Shown: positions 18,058-27,041, numbered from the stretch's first letter. The stretch is DNA of 64,000 nt from Nocardia rosealba (GCF_020216065.1 NZ_JAIWNA010000006.1:248001-312000); one strand, 5' to 3'. Numbers and translations: made by a program. Notes: generated by a model from the letters alone, not told the origin.

Positions 18058-18423
18058 TTACACGCAGGCGAATTCGTCGTCGCGGACGCCGGCTACGAAG
18101 GCGTCCCATTCGGCGGGGGTGTAGTGCAGGGCGGTCGATCCGTGGCGCAGGGTTGTCGTGCCGTCGGCTGCGTGCTGGGTGGTGAGGGAGGGGTGCGGGC
18201 GCTGGGCGAGCAGGCAGTCGAGGAAGGCGGTCCACACGGCGGCGGGGACGGTGATGATCGGCTCGTCGAGGCCACGGTTCATCGGGTTGCGCCGGAATTT
18301 GCTGTCTCGTATCTGGACGGCGTCACCTTCGAAGCGAACCTCGACACATTGGTTACCGTTGTTGGAGCGCGACGAGGTGAACCAGCCGTGATCGGCCGGG
18401 CGGCGGCGAGCTGTGATCGACAT
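18058..18423 (-). CDS. DUF397 domain protein
   Basis: Small cytoplasmic protein of 121 residues. FTSSRSNNGNQCVEVRFEGD is the hallmark of DUF397, followed by IRDSK. A second, weaker copy (ALHYTPAEWDAFVAGVRDDEF) forms the C-terminus. DUF397 proteins are usually encoded directly after an XRE/DUF5753 regulator and are thought to antagonise it, as with Scr2 and Scr1. Here the regulator ends 10 bp upstream. An ATG at 18447 would add eight residues and overlap that gene. Confidence 0.85.
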   Translation of the reverse strand: MSITARRRPADHGWFTSSRSNNGNQCVEVRFEGDAVQIRDSKFRRNPMNRGLDEPIITVPAAVWTAFLDCLLAQRPHPSLTTQHAADGTTTLRHGSTALHYTPAEWDAFVAGVRDDEFACV

Positions 18424-18433
18424 GACACAAATC

Positions 18434-19285
18434 TTACACTCTCGCATAGTCGCTGATCAGGGCAAGGGATTCGGATCTCGGCATGGCCTGATCCCTGGCC
18501 CGCAGGAAGGCGTAGCCGAGATCGCGGACCTGTTCGGCGTCGTCTACATGCCCACCGAAAACAGCGCTCTCCGCCCACGCGAAAGTCGGTAGCTGATCGC
18601 TTGCGAAGTCGAGCAGATGGAAACTGGAACCGCCGAGCACAGCGCCCTCGGGAGCGCTGAACGGGATCACCCGGACGTCGACGGTGTCGAGCTCGCGCAT
18701 CAGCTCCACCAGGTGACGCAACTGCCCGCGCAACACTTCGGGTCCCCCGGTCTGCTGACGCAGCGTCGCCTCACCGAGCACGGCCGTGAGTTCCAGCGGT
18801 TCCGGTTCCCGCAGCCGCCGCTGGCGCCGCAACCGTATCGCGACTAATTGGTCTACCTGCACCGGGCGGATCATCACGTCGGCACTGATGAGCGCCCGCG
18901 CGTATGCCTCCGTTTGGAGGAGGCCGGGCACGATCAGGCTGTCGTAGCTGCGGATGCTCTGCGCCCCCGCCTCCATTCCGTACAAACGCTGCAGTTCGGG
19001 GCCGATCAGCGCGGCCGAAGTGGACCACCAGCCGCGCTGTTTGCTGACCTCGAGCAGCGCGAGCAATTCCCGCCGTTCGTCGACGGGCACATCGAGAACA
19101 TCGAGCACCGGTTCGATAGTCGTGCGTGTGAGGACCCGTCGGCCTTTTTCCACATGGGACCAGTTGGCGGGGGTGAAACCGACCCGCTTGGCAAAACCCG
19201 CGGAGTCGAAACCACGCTGTTCGCGCAGTTCACGCAGGCGCAGGACCAGTTCCCAGCGCGCGGCGGTAGGCGAAACGGGTGCCAT
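18434..19285 (-). CDS. XRE family regulator with DUF5753 (Scr1-type)
   Basis: Putative DNA-binding regulator of 283 residues. The N-terminal helix-turn-helix is seen in GFDSAGFAKRVGFTPANWSH; the remaining about 190 residues form DUF5753, including VPGLLQTEAYARAL and GGSSFHLLDF. Typical of actinobacterial regulator/DUF397 pairs involved in development. The ATG at 19285 is favoured by length; a GTG at 19315 is also in frame. Two inverted repeats in the divergent promoter region could be its operators. Confidence 0.88.
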   Translation of the reverse strand: MAPVSPTAARWELVLRLRELREQRGFDSAGFAKRVGFTPANWSHVEKGRRVLTRTTIEPVLDVLDVPVDERRELLALLEVSKQRGWWSTSAALIGPELQRLYGMEAGAQSIRSYDSLIVPGLLQTEAYARALISADVMIRPVQVDQLVAIRLRRQRRLREPEPLELTAVLGEATLRQQTGGPEVLRGQLRHLVELMRELDTVDVRVIPFSAPEGAVLGGSSFHLLDFASDQLPTFAWAESAVFGGHVDDAEQVRDLGYAFLRARDQAMPRSESLALISDYARV

Positions 19286-19321
19286 GGGCGCTGATCGTAC
19301 TCCGGGTGAACACACCTGCTA

Positions 19322-19378
19322 CTGACTATTGTCAGCGTCGTTGTGTCGCATTAGGCTGTAGATAGCGGCAAATATCTA
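19322..19378. promoter_or_regulatory. Two inverted repeats in the divergent XRE/hypothetical promoter region
   Basis: CTGAC-TATT-GTCAG (19322-19335) and TAGATA-N8-TATCTA (19359-19378), both with perfect arms, lie in the 134 bp between the divergent starts at 19285 and 19420. Likely sites for the adjacent XRE regulator; inferred. Confidence 0.45.
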
Positions 19379-19419
19379 GCGAATGCAAGCTCCACACCGT
19401 CGACGGAGACGAGGTAGTG

Positions 19420-19944
19420 ATGAGCCAGCGCACTGACAGCAAGGGCGGCTATGCCGCCGCCGAGGAATACTCGGAAACCCAGGACGCGCTCGCGCGCTGT
19501 CGTCACTATCGCAAGCACAACGGTCTCTATGCCGTGGTCGAAGCCACCTTCGGGCGCATCGTGCTCGAAATCGGGGCCGTCGGAGCCGTGGTGATGCCCT
19601 CCACGCTGGGCGAACGAGTGCGCGGACAGCTCCTCAGCCGTGGTCAACGCTGCGGACCGATCATCGGGCATCCCCGGTCCGGCCGCTGGACCTTCCTCAC
19701 CGGGCCCACCGACAATTCCTACCTCGACACCGAACTGTTCGCCGAGATGTTCCGAGTGTGCGCATCGGTCGCCCTGCCCGGCAGCGACGTGGTGCTGCCC
19801 TCGCCGGCCGACGAACGCAGCGGCTACCGCATCTGGCTGCAACCACCCGACGGCGACTACCGCCCCGACTTCGCGCAGATCGTCGCCGCCACCCGCGCCA
19901 ACGCCAGAACCACCGCCCTGGTGCGCGAACCCGGCTCGGCCTAG
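19420..19944 (+). CDS. Hypothetical protein divergent from XRE/DUF397 pair
   Basis: 174-residue soluble protein; no signal peptide or membrane segment. Contains GPIIGHPRSGRWTFLTGPTD and RIWLQPPDGDYRPDF. This style resembles the short primase/polymerase-like proteins found beside XRE/DUF397 pairs in other actinobacteria, but no catalytic motif could be identified. The ATG at 19420 sits behind GGAGACGAGG. It overlaps the convergent pirin stop by 4 bp. Function unknown. Confidence 0.7.
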   Translation: MSQRTDSKGGYAAAEEYSETQDALARCRHYRKHNGLYAVVEATFGRIVLEIGAVGAVVMPSTLGERVRGQLLSRGQRCGPIIGHPRSGRWTFLTGPTDNSYLDTELFAEMFRVCASVALPGSDVVLPSPADERSGYRIWLQPPDGDYRPDFAQIVAATRANARTTALVREPGSA

Positions 19945-20714
19945 CCGCCCAGCCGGGCGTGCATCTCCCAGACCAGCACCTCGGCGTCGCCGTGCGGGCG
20001 AATCAGCTGACCACCCGAGCGGGTGAGCCGCACGGCGTCGCCCTGGGCCAAGGTGCCGACACCTTCCATGTCCACCTCGCCGCGGGCGACGAAAACATGC
20101 AGGTAGGGGGCATCGGGCAGGGTCACGGGTGCGCTCTCGGCGGTCAACCGGGCCACGTGCATCGCCGCGTGCGAGGAATTGATCGAGATGGCGGTGCGGT
20201 CGCGGTAACGCGGTAGGCCCGAGGCCACCGTCACCAGATCGCCGCGGGCGAGTTCGTCATCGATCTCGAGCTGCTGATAGCCCGGATCGACACCGGGTTC
20301 GTCGGGCACCACCCACATCTGCACGAAATGCACCGGCTCGTCGTGCTCGGGCAGCTTGCCGTCGAGGCGCCATGAGTCGTTCTTCTCCGAGTGCAGGATG
20401 CCGGTGCCGGCGCTCATCCGCTGGGCCAGACCGGGATAGATCACGCCGTTGTGGCCGAGCGAATCCTGGTGCACCAGACTGCCGCCGAGCACCCAGGTGA
20501 CGATCTCCATGTCGCGGTGCGGGTGGGTGTCGAAACCCTCGCCGGGCAGCACCACGTCCTCGTTGTTCACCAGCAGCAGGCCGTGATGGGTGTTGTCGGG
20601 GTCGTAGTGCTCGCCGAACGAGAACGAATGCTTGGAGTCGAGCCAGGAGATCCTGGTCTTCATCCGGTCACCGCCCCGATGCACCTCGATGCGCGGTGTC
20701 GTCGATGTGGACAT
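19941..20714 (-). CDS. Pirin family protein
   Basis: Cupin-fold iron protein of 257 residues; bacterial pirins include quercetinases and regulators. The N-terminal cupin metal ligands are visible in DTHPHRDMEIVTWVLGGSLV and the downstream GILHSEKN (His and Glu). The C-terminal cupin is present (YLHVFVARGEVDME). The ATG at 20714 has GGAGGAGGGTC directly upstream; the longer frame lacks support. Divergent from the MFS gene. Confidence 0.9.
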   Translation of the reverse strand: MSTSTTPRIEVHRGGDRMKTRISWLDSKHSFSFGEHYDPDNTHHGLLLVNNEDVVLPGEGFDTHPHRDMEIVTWVLGGSLVHQDSLGHNGVIYPGLAQRMSAGTGILHSEKNDSWRLDGKLPEHDEPVHFVQMWVVPDEPGVDPGYQQLEIDDELARGDLVTVASGLPRYRDRTAISINSSHAAMHVARLTAESAPVTLPDAPYLHVFVARGEVDMEGVGTLAQGDAVRLTRSGGQLIRPHGDAEVLVWEMHARLGG

Positions 20715-20776
20715 GACCCTCCTCCTGCGCTGCACCCGTACCGCCACCTCAATTCTGGCACCACTATCCTCACGAC

Positions 20777-22138
20777 GTGTCGACCCATCGCGCTGACGGC
20801 TCGAATCCGGCGGATGAGCGGCCGATCTCGCTGCGACATCTGCTGCGCGAAAGCCGCGGTGTGGTGCGGCGCAATCCACGGATGCCACGGTTGGCGCTGC
20901 TGCGCCTGGCCGCCCAATTCGGTGACGGCATGTTCCAGGCGGCGCTGTCGGGCGCCATCCTGTTCAACCCCGAACGCGAAACCGACCCCCTGGCCATCGC
21001 CGCCGGTTTCGCGGTGCTGCTGCTGCCGTATTCGGTGCTCGGCCCCTACGCGGGCGCCCTGCTCGACCGCTGGGATCGGCGCAGTGTGCTGCTGGTGGCG
21101 AGCATCGCGCGGGCGACGCTGATCGCGGCCGCCGCGCTCGCGCTGTTCGCCGGGGCGGGGGAGAGCGTGCTCCTCGTGCTCGCGCTGGCGACCGTCGGAA
21201 TCAGCCGATTCGTGCTCGCCGGAGTGTCGGCCGCGCTGCCGAGGGTGCTCGAACAGCGCTGGCTGGTTCCGATGAACTCCGTGCTGGCCACGGTGGCCTC
21301 GGCGTGCGCGGGGATCGGCGCGGCGGCGTCGGTGGCGGTGATCGCGGTGCTCGGAGCGGGGGACTCGGCCTCGGCCGTGGCGGTCGCGCTCAGTGGGGTC
21401 GGGTCGGTGGTCGGCGCGCTGCTCGCCGTCGGTTTCACACCCCACATCCTCGGGCCCGAAAAGGGCTCGGCGGGAGCGGAAAGCACTGTCCGTGCGATCG
21501 CCACCGGATTGGCCACGGGTGCGCGCGCGGTCTGGCGATCGACGCAGGTGACGACCGCGATGATCGGCATCGGAGCGCATCGCATCGTGTTCGGGATGAA
21601 CACGCTCATCATGGTGCTGGTACTGCGTCAGCCCGAGGGGCAGAGCGAAATGAGCGGCGGGCTGGTCGGATTCGGGGTCGCGATCGGTGCGGCCGCGGCG
21701 GGCATGCTGCTCGCCGCGATCCTCGCGCCCGTGCTGATTCCCCGGCTCGGCAGGCCGCGGACCGTGCTCGTCGGGCTCGCGACAGCCGTCATCGTGCAGC
21801 TCACCCTGGTGACACCGATCGCGCTCGCATCATCGGAATCGGCCACCGACCACGCCCACCGGCTGCTGCTGATCGGCGCGTTCGGGCTCGGGCTCGCCGG
21901 GCAGACGATCAAGCTCACCGGCGACGCCAGCATGCAGATCGAGATCGACGACGACCGGCGCGGACAGGTCTTCGCCCTCCAGGACACGGTGTTCAACATG
22001 ACCTTCGTGCTGGCCATCGCCGCGACCGCACTGGTGATCCCGGCCGATGGTCGTTCGCTGCCGGTGGTGCTGGTCGGGGCCGGGGTGTACACGCTCGGCA
22101 TCGTCGCGATCGCGCTGAATTCGCGGCGGGCGCGCTAG
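20777..22138 (+). CDS. MFS transporter
   Basis: Membrane protein of 453 residues with about twelve hydrophobic helices. The loop after helix 2 reads GALLDRWDRRSVLL, the MFS motif A variant found in drug/efflux-type MFS proteins. Starts with GTG. Short cytoplasmic N-terminus rich in Arg. Likely proton-driven efflux; substrate unknown. Downstream is a 170-bp gap before the convergent pxpC. Confidence 0.85.
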   Translation: MSTHRADGSNPADERPISLRHLLRESRGVVRRNPRMPRLALLRLAAQFGDGMFQAALSGAILFNPERETDPLAIAAGFAVLLLPYSVLGPYAGALLDRWDRRSVLLVASIARATLIAAAALALFAGAGESVLLVLALATVGISRFVLAGVSAALPRVLEQRWLVPMNSVLATVASACAGIGAAASVAVIAVLGAGDSASAVAVALSGVGSVVGALLAVGFTPHILGPEKGSAGAESTVRAIATGLATGARAVWRSTQVTTAMIGIGAHRIVFGMNTLIMVLVLRQPEGQSEMSGGLVGFGVAIGAAAAGMLLAAILAPVLIPRLGRPRTVLVGLATAVIVQLTLVTPIALASSESATDHAHRLLLIGAFGLGLAGQTIKLTGDASMQIEIDDDRRGQVFALQDTVFNMTFVLAIAATALVIPADGRSLPVVLVGAGVYTLGIVAIALNSRRAR

Positions 22139-22308
22139 TCGTCGGGCACCTGTCCGGTCTCCGCGGAGCACGCACTCGACCACATCATTCCGCGGGGACC
22201 GCGCAGGTCGGCGGTGTCGAGCCGGGTGCGACGGGCAGAAGTTCGTCGCCGCGCAGCACCGAGCGTGCCGCGTTTCCGGCGGAGGTGAGCGGCACAGGTT
22301 GTGGTCGG

Positions 22309-23166
22309 TCAGTCGTCGGGTGCGAAGCGCAGGCGTTCACCCGGACGGAGTTGGGCGACGCGGTCGACGTCGGCGTCGAGCACGACCGCGACGACCGGGT
22401 AGCCGCCGGTGATCGGATGGTCGGCGAGGAAGACGACCGGTTGACCGCTCGGTGGGACCTGCACCGAACCGAGGGCGACACCTTCGGCGGGCAGTTCGCG
22501 GGTGATCGAGCGGGTGAGCGGCGGCCCGGCGACCCGATCCAGGCGGGCACCCACGCGGTCGGTCTCACTGCTCACCTGCCACGAGCCCCGGAACAGGGCG
22601 GCGGGGTCGGTGAACCAGTCTTCGCGCGGGCCGGGACGAGCGCGGACGACGAGCACCTCCGGCGGCACGGGGACCGGCGCGAACTCGACGGTCGGGAAGG
22701 TGCGCGGCGGGGGACCGACGGGTAGCTGCATGCCCGGTCGCAGCGGGTCGGGGCCGATACCGGAGAGGGTGTCGCGGCTGCGGGAACCGAGGACCTTCGG
22801 CACGTCTATGCCGCCACGGACACCGATGTAGGTGCGTAAACCGGTGCCTGCCATGCCGAGGCGAAGGGTCTGGCCCGCCTCGAGTTCGAGAACGCTCGCA
22901 TGGCCGACGGGCGTGCTGTCCACCGTGGCCGCCGCTGGTGCGCCGGTGACCGCGACGGTGACGTGCGCATCGGTGCGCACTACGAGTCCGCCGAGCAGTA
23001 CCTCGATGCCCGCGTGGTCCTCCGGATTGCCGACCAGCCGGTTCGCCAGCCGCAGCGAGGCGCGGTCGGCGGCGCCCGCCGGACCCACGCCGGAATCGAA
23101 CCAGCCGGGTCTGCCCAGGTCCTGGATCGTCGCGAGCGGCCCCACCCGCTCGATGAAGATCACCAT
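22309..23166 (-). CDS. pxpC: 5-oxoprolinase subunit C (PxpC, KipA/biotin-dependent carboxylase-like)
   Basis: Subunit of the ATP-dependent 5-oxoprolinase that opens 5-oxoproline to glutamate. 285 residues. Family hallmarks are the N-terminal ATIQDLGRPGWFDSGVGPAG and GAADRASLRLANRLVGN, and the C-terminal LADHPITGGYPVVAV. Third gene of pxpA-pxpB-pxpC, 53 bp after pxpB. The cyclophilin-like domain partners with PxpB. Confidence 0.92.
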   Translation of the reverse strand: MVIFIERVGPLATIQDLGRPGWFDSGVGPAGAADRASLRLANRLVGNPEDHAGIEVLLGGLVVRTDAHVTVAVTGAPAAATVDSTPVGHASVLELEAGQTLRLGMAGTGLRTYIGVRGGIDVPKVLGSRSRDTLSGIGPDPLRPGMQLPVGPPPRTFPTVEFAPVPVPPEVLVVRARPGPREDWFTDPAALFRGSWQVSSETDRVGARLDRVAGPPLTRSITRELPAEGVALGSVQVPPSGQPVVFLADHPITGGYPVVAVVLDADVDRVAQLRPGERLRFAPDD

Positions 23167-23219
23167 GCGATCTCTCCCCGATTAACTGTCGAGGCGGCGC
23201 ACCATTGAGCAGCCCTTGC

Positions 23220-23903
23220 CTATTGCGCGATGTCGACGAACCGCACCGCCGTTCCCGCTCGGATCAGCGCGGGCGGATCGCGATCGACCGCCCACATGCG
23301 TAGATCGGTACTTCCGATCAGTTGCCATCCGCCCGGTGTGCCACGCGGATATACCGCCGAGTACCCACCGGCCAGTGCCACCGCACCCGGTGGGATGGCG
23401 GTGCGGGCCTGGGCCCGGCGCGGCACGGTGAGCCTTCCGTCGGGCGAGACGAGATATCCGAAACCGGGTGCGAAACCCACGAAGGCGCACTGCCAGACGG
23501 TACCGGTATGGGCCGCGATCACCTCCGCGACAGACAGGTCGAGCAGCCGGGCGACCTCGGGCAGGTCGACCCCGTCGTAGCGCACCGGCACCTCGACCAG
23601 CTCGTCGGGGCGGTCCGGGTCGGACAGTGTTCCACGGGAAACATCGAGCGAATCCGGCTGTGCGGATTCGGAATCCAGGCGGTCGAGCAGCGCGAGCAAT
23701 TCGCGGCGCACCTGCGTGCCGTAGTTCACCGAATGCAGGGTGACCAGCACGGTCTCCGCCGCGGGCAGCACGTCCTGGACACCGGCGATGGCATGCACCC
23801 GCAGCGCCGACGCCAGGCGCTGCACCGGCCGCGGATCGTCGAGGGTGATGAGCATGGCACGGTCGCCCGCGGGCCTGATCCGCGTGCTCCAGTCGGTCAC
23901 CAT
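23220..23903 (-). CDS. pxpB: 5-oxoprolinase subunit B (PxpB, KipI-like)
   Basis: 227-residue partner of PxpC. Family motifs are RPAGDRAMLITLDD near the N-terminus, VPVRYDG, FVGFAPGFGYL and YPRGTPGGWQLIG. The ATG at 23903 has GGGAGG five bases upstream. A TTG at 23921 would overlap the pxpA stop by 4 bp. The segment DVSRGTL is written in a DNA sequence matching parS with one mismatch (23628-23643). Confidence 0.92.
   Translation of the reverse strand: MVTDWSTRIRPAGDRAMLITLDDPRPVQRLASALRVHAIAGVQDVLPAAETVLVTLHSVNYGTQVRRELLALLDRLDSESAQPDSLDVSRGTLSDPDRPDELVEVPVRYDGVDLPEVARLLDLSVAEVIAAHTGTVWQCAFVGFAPGFGYLVSPDGRLTVPRRAQARTAIPPGAVALAGGYSAVYPRGTPGGWQLIGSTDLRMWAVDRDPPALIRAGTAVRFVDIAQ
23628..23643. promoter_or_regulatory. 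parS-like site inside pxpB
   Basis: Minus strand reads TGTTTCCCGTGGAACA, one mismatch from TGTTTCACGTGNAACA. It shares the C at position 7 with a site near parA. It lies about 23 kb from parAB. Binding by ParB is inferred. Confidence 0.6.
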
Positions 23904-23917
23904 CGCGCCTCCCACCC

Positions 23918-24673
23918 TCAACCGAATGGTTCGACAGGTACGCCTGCCTCGTCCAACGCCCCCCTGATGCGGCGCGCCATCTCCACGGCCGCCGGTGAGT
24001 CACCATGGACGCACACACTGGCCACGGACACAGCGACCGCACCCGGACCGTCAACGGTACGCGCGGTCCCCGACAACGCAAGGGATACCGCCTGGGCGAC
24101 GGCGTCGTCGGGCGTCAGCACCGCACCGGCAACCCCGCGCGGCGCCAACGTGCCGGTGGCGGTGTAGGCGCGGTCGGCGAAACCCTCGCCGACGAAACGC
24201 ACTTTCGCCCGGTTCGCGGCGTGTTCGAGTTCGGTTCCGGCCGGGCCGAGCAGGGCGAGACCGGTTTCGGCCTCGGCGACGGCGGTCGCGACCGCGTCGG
24301 CGAGCAGACGATCGCGAGCGGCCGCGTGATAGAGGGCGCCGTGCGGCTTCACGTACCGCACCCGGTCGCCCGCCGCGCGCGCGAATGCCGCGAGAGCGCC
24401 GATCTGGTACAGCACCTCGTCGCGCAGTTCGGCGGGCGCGATGGCGATATCGCGGCGGCCGAAGCCGACCAGATCGCGGTAGCCGACGTGCGCGCCGATC
24501 CGCACGCCCTTGGCCACAGCCAGTTCGCAGGTGCGGCGCATGATCGTCGGGTCGCCCGCATGGAAACCGCACGCGATGTTGGCGCTGGTGACGATGTCGA
24601 GCATGGCGGCGTCCTCACCCATCCGCCACGGGCCGAAGCCTTCGCCCAGATCACTGTTCAGGTCCAGCGGCAT
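23918..24673 (-). CDS. pxpA: 5-oxoprolinase subunit A (PxpA, LamB/YcsF family)
   Basis: 251-residue subunit of 5-oxoprolinase. Starts with the hallmark LDLNSDLGEGFGPWRMGEDA, then TSANIACGFHAGDP and YVKPHGALYH. The ATG at 24673 has GGAGGG four bases upstream; the open frame extends further but is unsupported. First of the three pxp genes, about 65 bp after modC on the same strand, so read-through from the mod operon is possible. Confidence 0.94.
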   Translation of the reverse strand: MPLDLNSDLGEGFGPWRMGEDAAMLDIVTSANIACGFHAGDPTIMRRTCELAVAKGVRIGAHVGYRDLVGFGRRDIAIAPAELRDEVLYQIGALAAFARAAGDRVRYVKPHGALYHAAARDRLLADAVATAVAEAETGLALLGPAGTELEHAANRAKVRFVGEGFADRAYTATGTLAPRGVAGAVLTPDDAVAQAVSLALSGTARTVDGPGAVAVSVASVCVHGDSPAAVEMARRIRGALDEAGVPVEPFG

Positions 24674-24738
24674 GCTGCCCTCCGGTTTGCGCGCGTGCAT
24701 GAACGCCCTCATTGTGCGCCGTAGCCCGGGCCCACGCT

Positions 24739-26214
24739 TCAGCAGGCGTACACCCGCACCTCCGTGGCCTTGACCGCGAAATACGCCCGCGCGCCGACGG
24801 AGAGGCCGAGCTGGGCCACGGCGGCCGGGGTGAGATCGGCGCACAGCCCGGGCGCGTTCGGTGCGTCGCCACGCACCCGCACGATGCCGCCCCGATCGGT
24901 GATCTCGGTGATGTCGACGGTGAAGACATTGCGTGGGCTGCCACCGGGAGGGCGGGTGAAAACCGACACGGCGGCGGGGGAGAAGACAGCCGCCGCGCGG
25001 GTGCCTGCGGTGAAATCGCCGACGACGCAACCATCGACTGCCGATTCGTCATCGGGTGTCGACCCCGAGTAGTCGTCGATACTCAGGGCGACCGCTGCCG
25101 AGTGCCGGGCGCCGCCGGCCGAACTCGACCCCGACCCACCACCGGCAACGCTGGTTGTCGGCCGTTCTGTGGAGCCGAGCGAGGCCCTGGCAGCGGCGCT
25201 GTCCGCCGGCCGATCGGCGGGGTGTGCTGCTGGCCGGTGCTGGGCTTCGCTGTCACCTGGCGAGATCGGTTCGCTGTGTCGGCCGGGTCCGACCAGCACT
25301 GCCGCGAAGGCCGGGTCGGACCCGCGCGGCGCGGTGGCGGTGCCGTGGAGGAGGTTGAGGCCTGCGACGCGGGCGGCGAAGGGGCTGCGTGGGTGCGACA
25401 TCACGTCGGTGACCCGGCCGGATTCGACGATGCGGCCGGATTCGACGATGACGAGGCGGTCGGCGAGGGTGATGGCGTCGATGATGTCGTGGGTGACCAG
25501 GACCGCGCAGCGCGGATGGGCGGGATCGCGCAGGACTCGGCGCAGCAGCGAGCGCATGGCGGGGGCGACATCGACATCGAGGGCCGACATGGGTTCGTCG
25601 AGCAGGAGCAGGTGCGGGTCGACGGCGAGGGCACGGGCCAGGGCGACGCGTTGGGCCTGGCCGCCGGAGAGCGCTGCGGGGTGGCGGTCGGCCAGGTGCA
25701 TGGCGTCGACGGCTCGGAGCCATTCGGCGGCAACAGCTTTCGCTTGCCGATTCCCACGGCTGCGTGGGCCGAAAGCGACGTTCTCGGCAACCGTGAGGTG
25801 CGGAAACAGCAACGGTTCCTGGGCGAGCAGCGAGATGCCGCGTCGATGTGGTGCCAACGCGATAGCTTTCGCCGTATCGGTGAGAGTGTCGGCGCCCAAG
25901 CGCACGTGGCCTTCGTCGGGGACGAGCAAGCCGGCGATCACCTGGAGCAGGCTGGACTTTCCCGCGCCGTTGGGGCCGAGGACGGCGAGGACTTCGCCCG
26001 GCGCGAGCTCGAGCGCCAGGTCCAGCTCGCGATCCGCGATGCGTGCGGCCACCGAAAGGCCCGCCGGATGCGACGACCTCCCTGACGATTCGTCGGGTGC
26101 GCTCGCGGAGAACCCCGCCGGACCGGACGACGGCTCGCTCCGTACGGATTCGTGGTGTGCGCTCGCCGGATCGAAGCCCGACGGCACGCTTCGCGGCTCG
26201 TCGTGTGGGCTCAT
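24739..26214 (-). CDS. modC: Molybdate ABC transporter ATP-binding protein with extended N-terminus and linker
   Basis: ATPase of the molybdate importer. Of its 491 residues, the first 53 are a Ser/Pro-rich extension built from imperfect repeats of about 20 residues. Walker A is GPNGAGKSS (80-88), signature LSGGQAQR (182-189), Walker B LLLLDEP (202-208). A low-complexity stretch (about 310-395) separates the ATPase from a C-terminal TOBE molybdate-binding domain (about 405-490). Usual ModC proteins have about 350-370 residues. The start overlaps modB by ATGA. Confidence 0.9.
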   Translation of the reverse strand: MSPHDEPRSVPSGFDPASAHHESVRSEPSSGPAGFSASAPDESSGRSSHPAGLSVAARIADRELDLALELAPGEVLAVLGPNGAGKSSLLQVIAGLLVPDEGHVRLGADTLTDTAKAIALAPHRRGISLLAQEPLLFPHLTVAENVAFGPRSRGNRQAKAVAAEWLRAVDAMHLADRHPAALSGGQAQRVALARALAVDPHLLLLDEPMSALDVDVAPAMRSLLRRVLRDPAHPRCAVLVTHDIIDAITLADRLVIVESGRIVESGRVTDVMSHPRSPFAARVAGLNLLHGTATAPRGSDPAFAAVLVGPGRHSEPISPGDSEAQHRPAAHPADRPADSAAARASLGSTERPTTSVAGGGSGSSSAGGARHSAAVALSIDDYSGSTPDDESAVDGCVVGDFTAGTRAAAVFSPAAVSVFTRPPGGSPRNVFTVDITEITDRGGIVRVRGDAPNAPGLCADLTPAAVAQLGLSVGARAYFAVKATEVRVYAC

Positions 26215-27041
26215 TCCGCTCTCCCTCCGCTGCGGGCGCTGCCTAGCTGGGTGCCTGGGATCGGGCTGGTACGGCGGTAGGCGAGGAGGACGATCAGAAT
26301 CGCGACGATGATGAGCACCACCGAAAGCGCAACGGCCGCATCGGGATCGGCTTCGCGTTGCAGGTAGATCTCCAAGGGGAGCGTGCGGGTTCGGCCCTGC
26401 AGGCTCCCCGCGAAGGTGAGGGTGGCGCCGAATTCACCGAGCGCGCGGGCGAAGGCGAGCACCGCACCGGAGATGAGCGCGGGACGCATCAGCGGCAGGG
26501 TGATCCGCCACCACACCGTGCTCGGCCCGGCACCGAGGGTGGCCGCGATCTGCTCGTAGCGGTGACCCGCCGTCCGCAACGCGCCCTCGAGTGTGAGGAC
26601 CAGAAACGGCAGTGCCACAAAGGTTTGCGCGAGCACCACCGCCGTCGTGCTGAACGCGATCTGCACACCGAGGGCTTCGAGGTGGCTTCCCAACAGCCCA
26701 CGCCGCCCGAAGGTGTACAGCAGGGCGATACCACCGACCACCGGCGGTAATACCAAGGGCAGCAACACAAGTGCGCGCAGCACCGGTAGCCCGCGCCATC
26801 GCGCCCTGGCCAGGACCACGGCCATCGGTACACCGAGCAGCACGCACAGCAGCGTGCTCGCGGCCGCCGTCCGCAGGCTCAACCACAGTGCGTCGCGCGA
26901 GGCCTCGGTGGTCACCAGCGCACCGAACCGACCCCATTCCACGCCCCAGGCCAAGGCGCCGAGCGGCACGACGACCAGGGCGAATCCGAGCAGCGCGGGC
27001 AGCAACAACCAGCGGGGAAACCCTGCGGCGCCGGTTCTCAC
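26211..27041 (-). CDS. modB: Molybdate ABC transporter permease
   Basis: Membrane permease of 276 residues with about five to six helices. The ATPase-contact loop reads ATLGAGPSTVWWRITLPLMR, and the ModB hallmark ALGEFGATLTFAGS follows. Starts with GTG overlapping the modA stop (GTGA) and ends in a 4-bp overlap with modC. Confidence 0.93.
   Translation of the reverse strand: MRTGAAGFPRWLLLPALLGFALVVVPLGALAWGVEWGRFGALVTTEASRDALWLSLRTAAASTLLCVLLGVPMAVVLARARWRGLPVLRALVLLPLVLPPVVGGIALLYTFGRRGLLGSHLEALGVQIAFSTTAVVLAQTFVALPFLVLTLEGALRTAGHRYEQIAATLGAGPSTVWWRITLPLMRPALISGAVLAFARALGEFGATLTFAGSLQGRTRTLPLEIYLQREADPDAAVALSVVLIIVAILIVLLAYRRTSPIPGTQLGSARSGGRAE

Noticed and set aside
16031..18124. Plus-strand frame of about 700 codons opposite the M13 peptidase
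   Set aside because: The peptidase has intact zinc motifs and normal length; the opposite frame has none.
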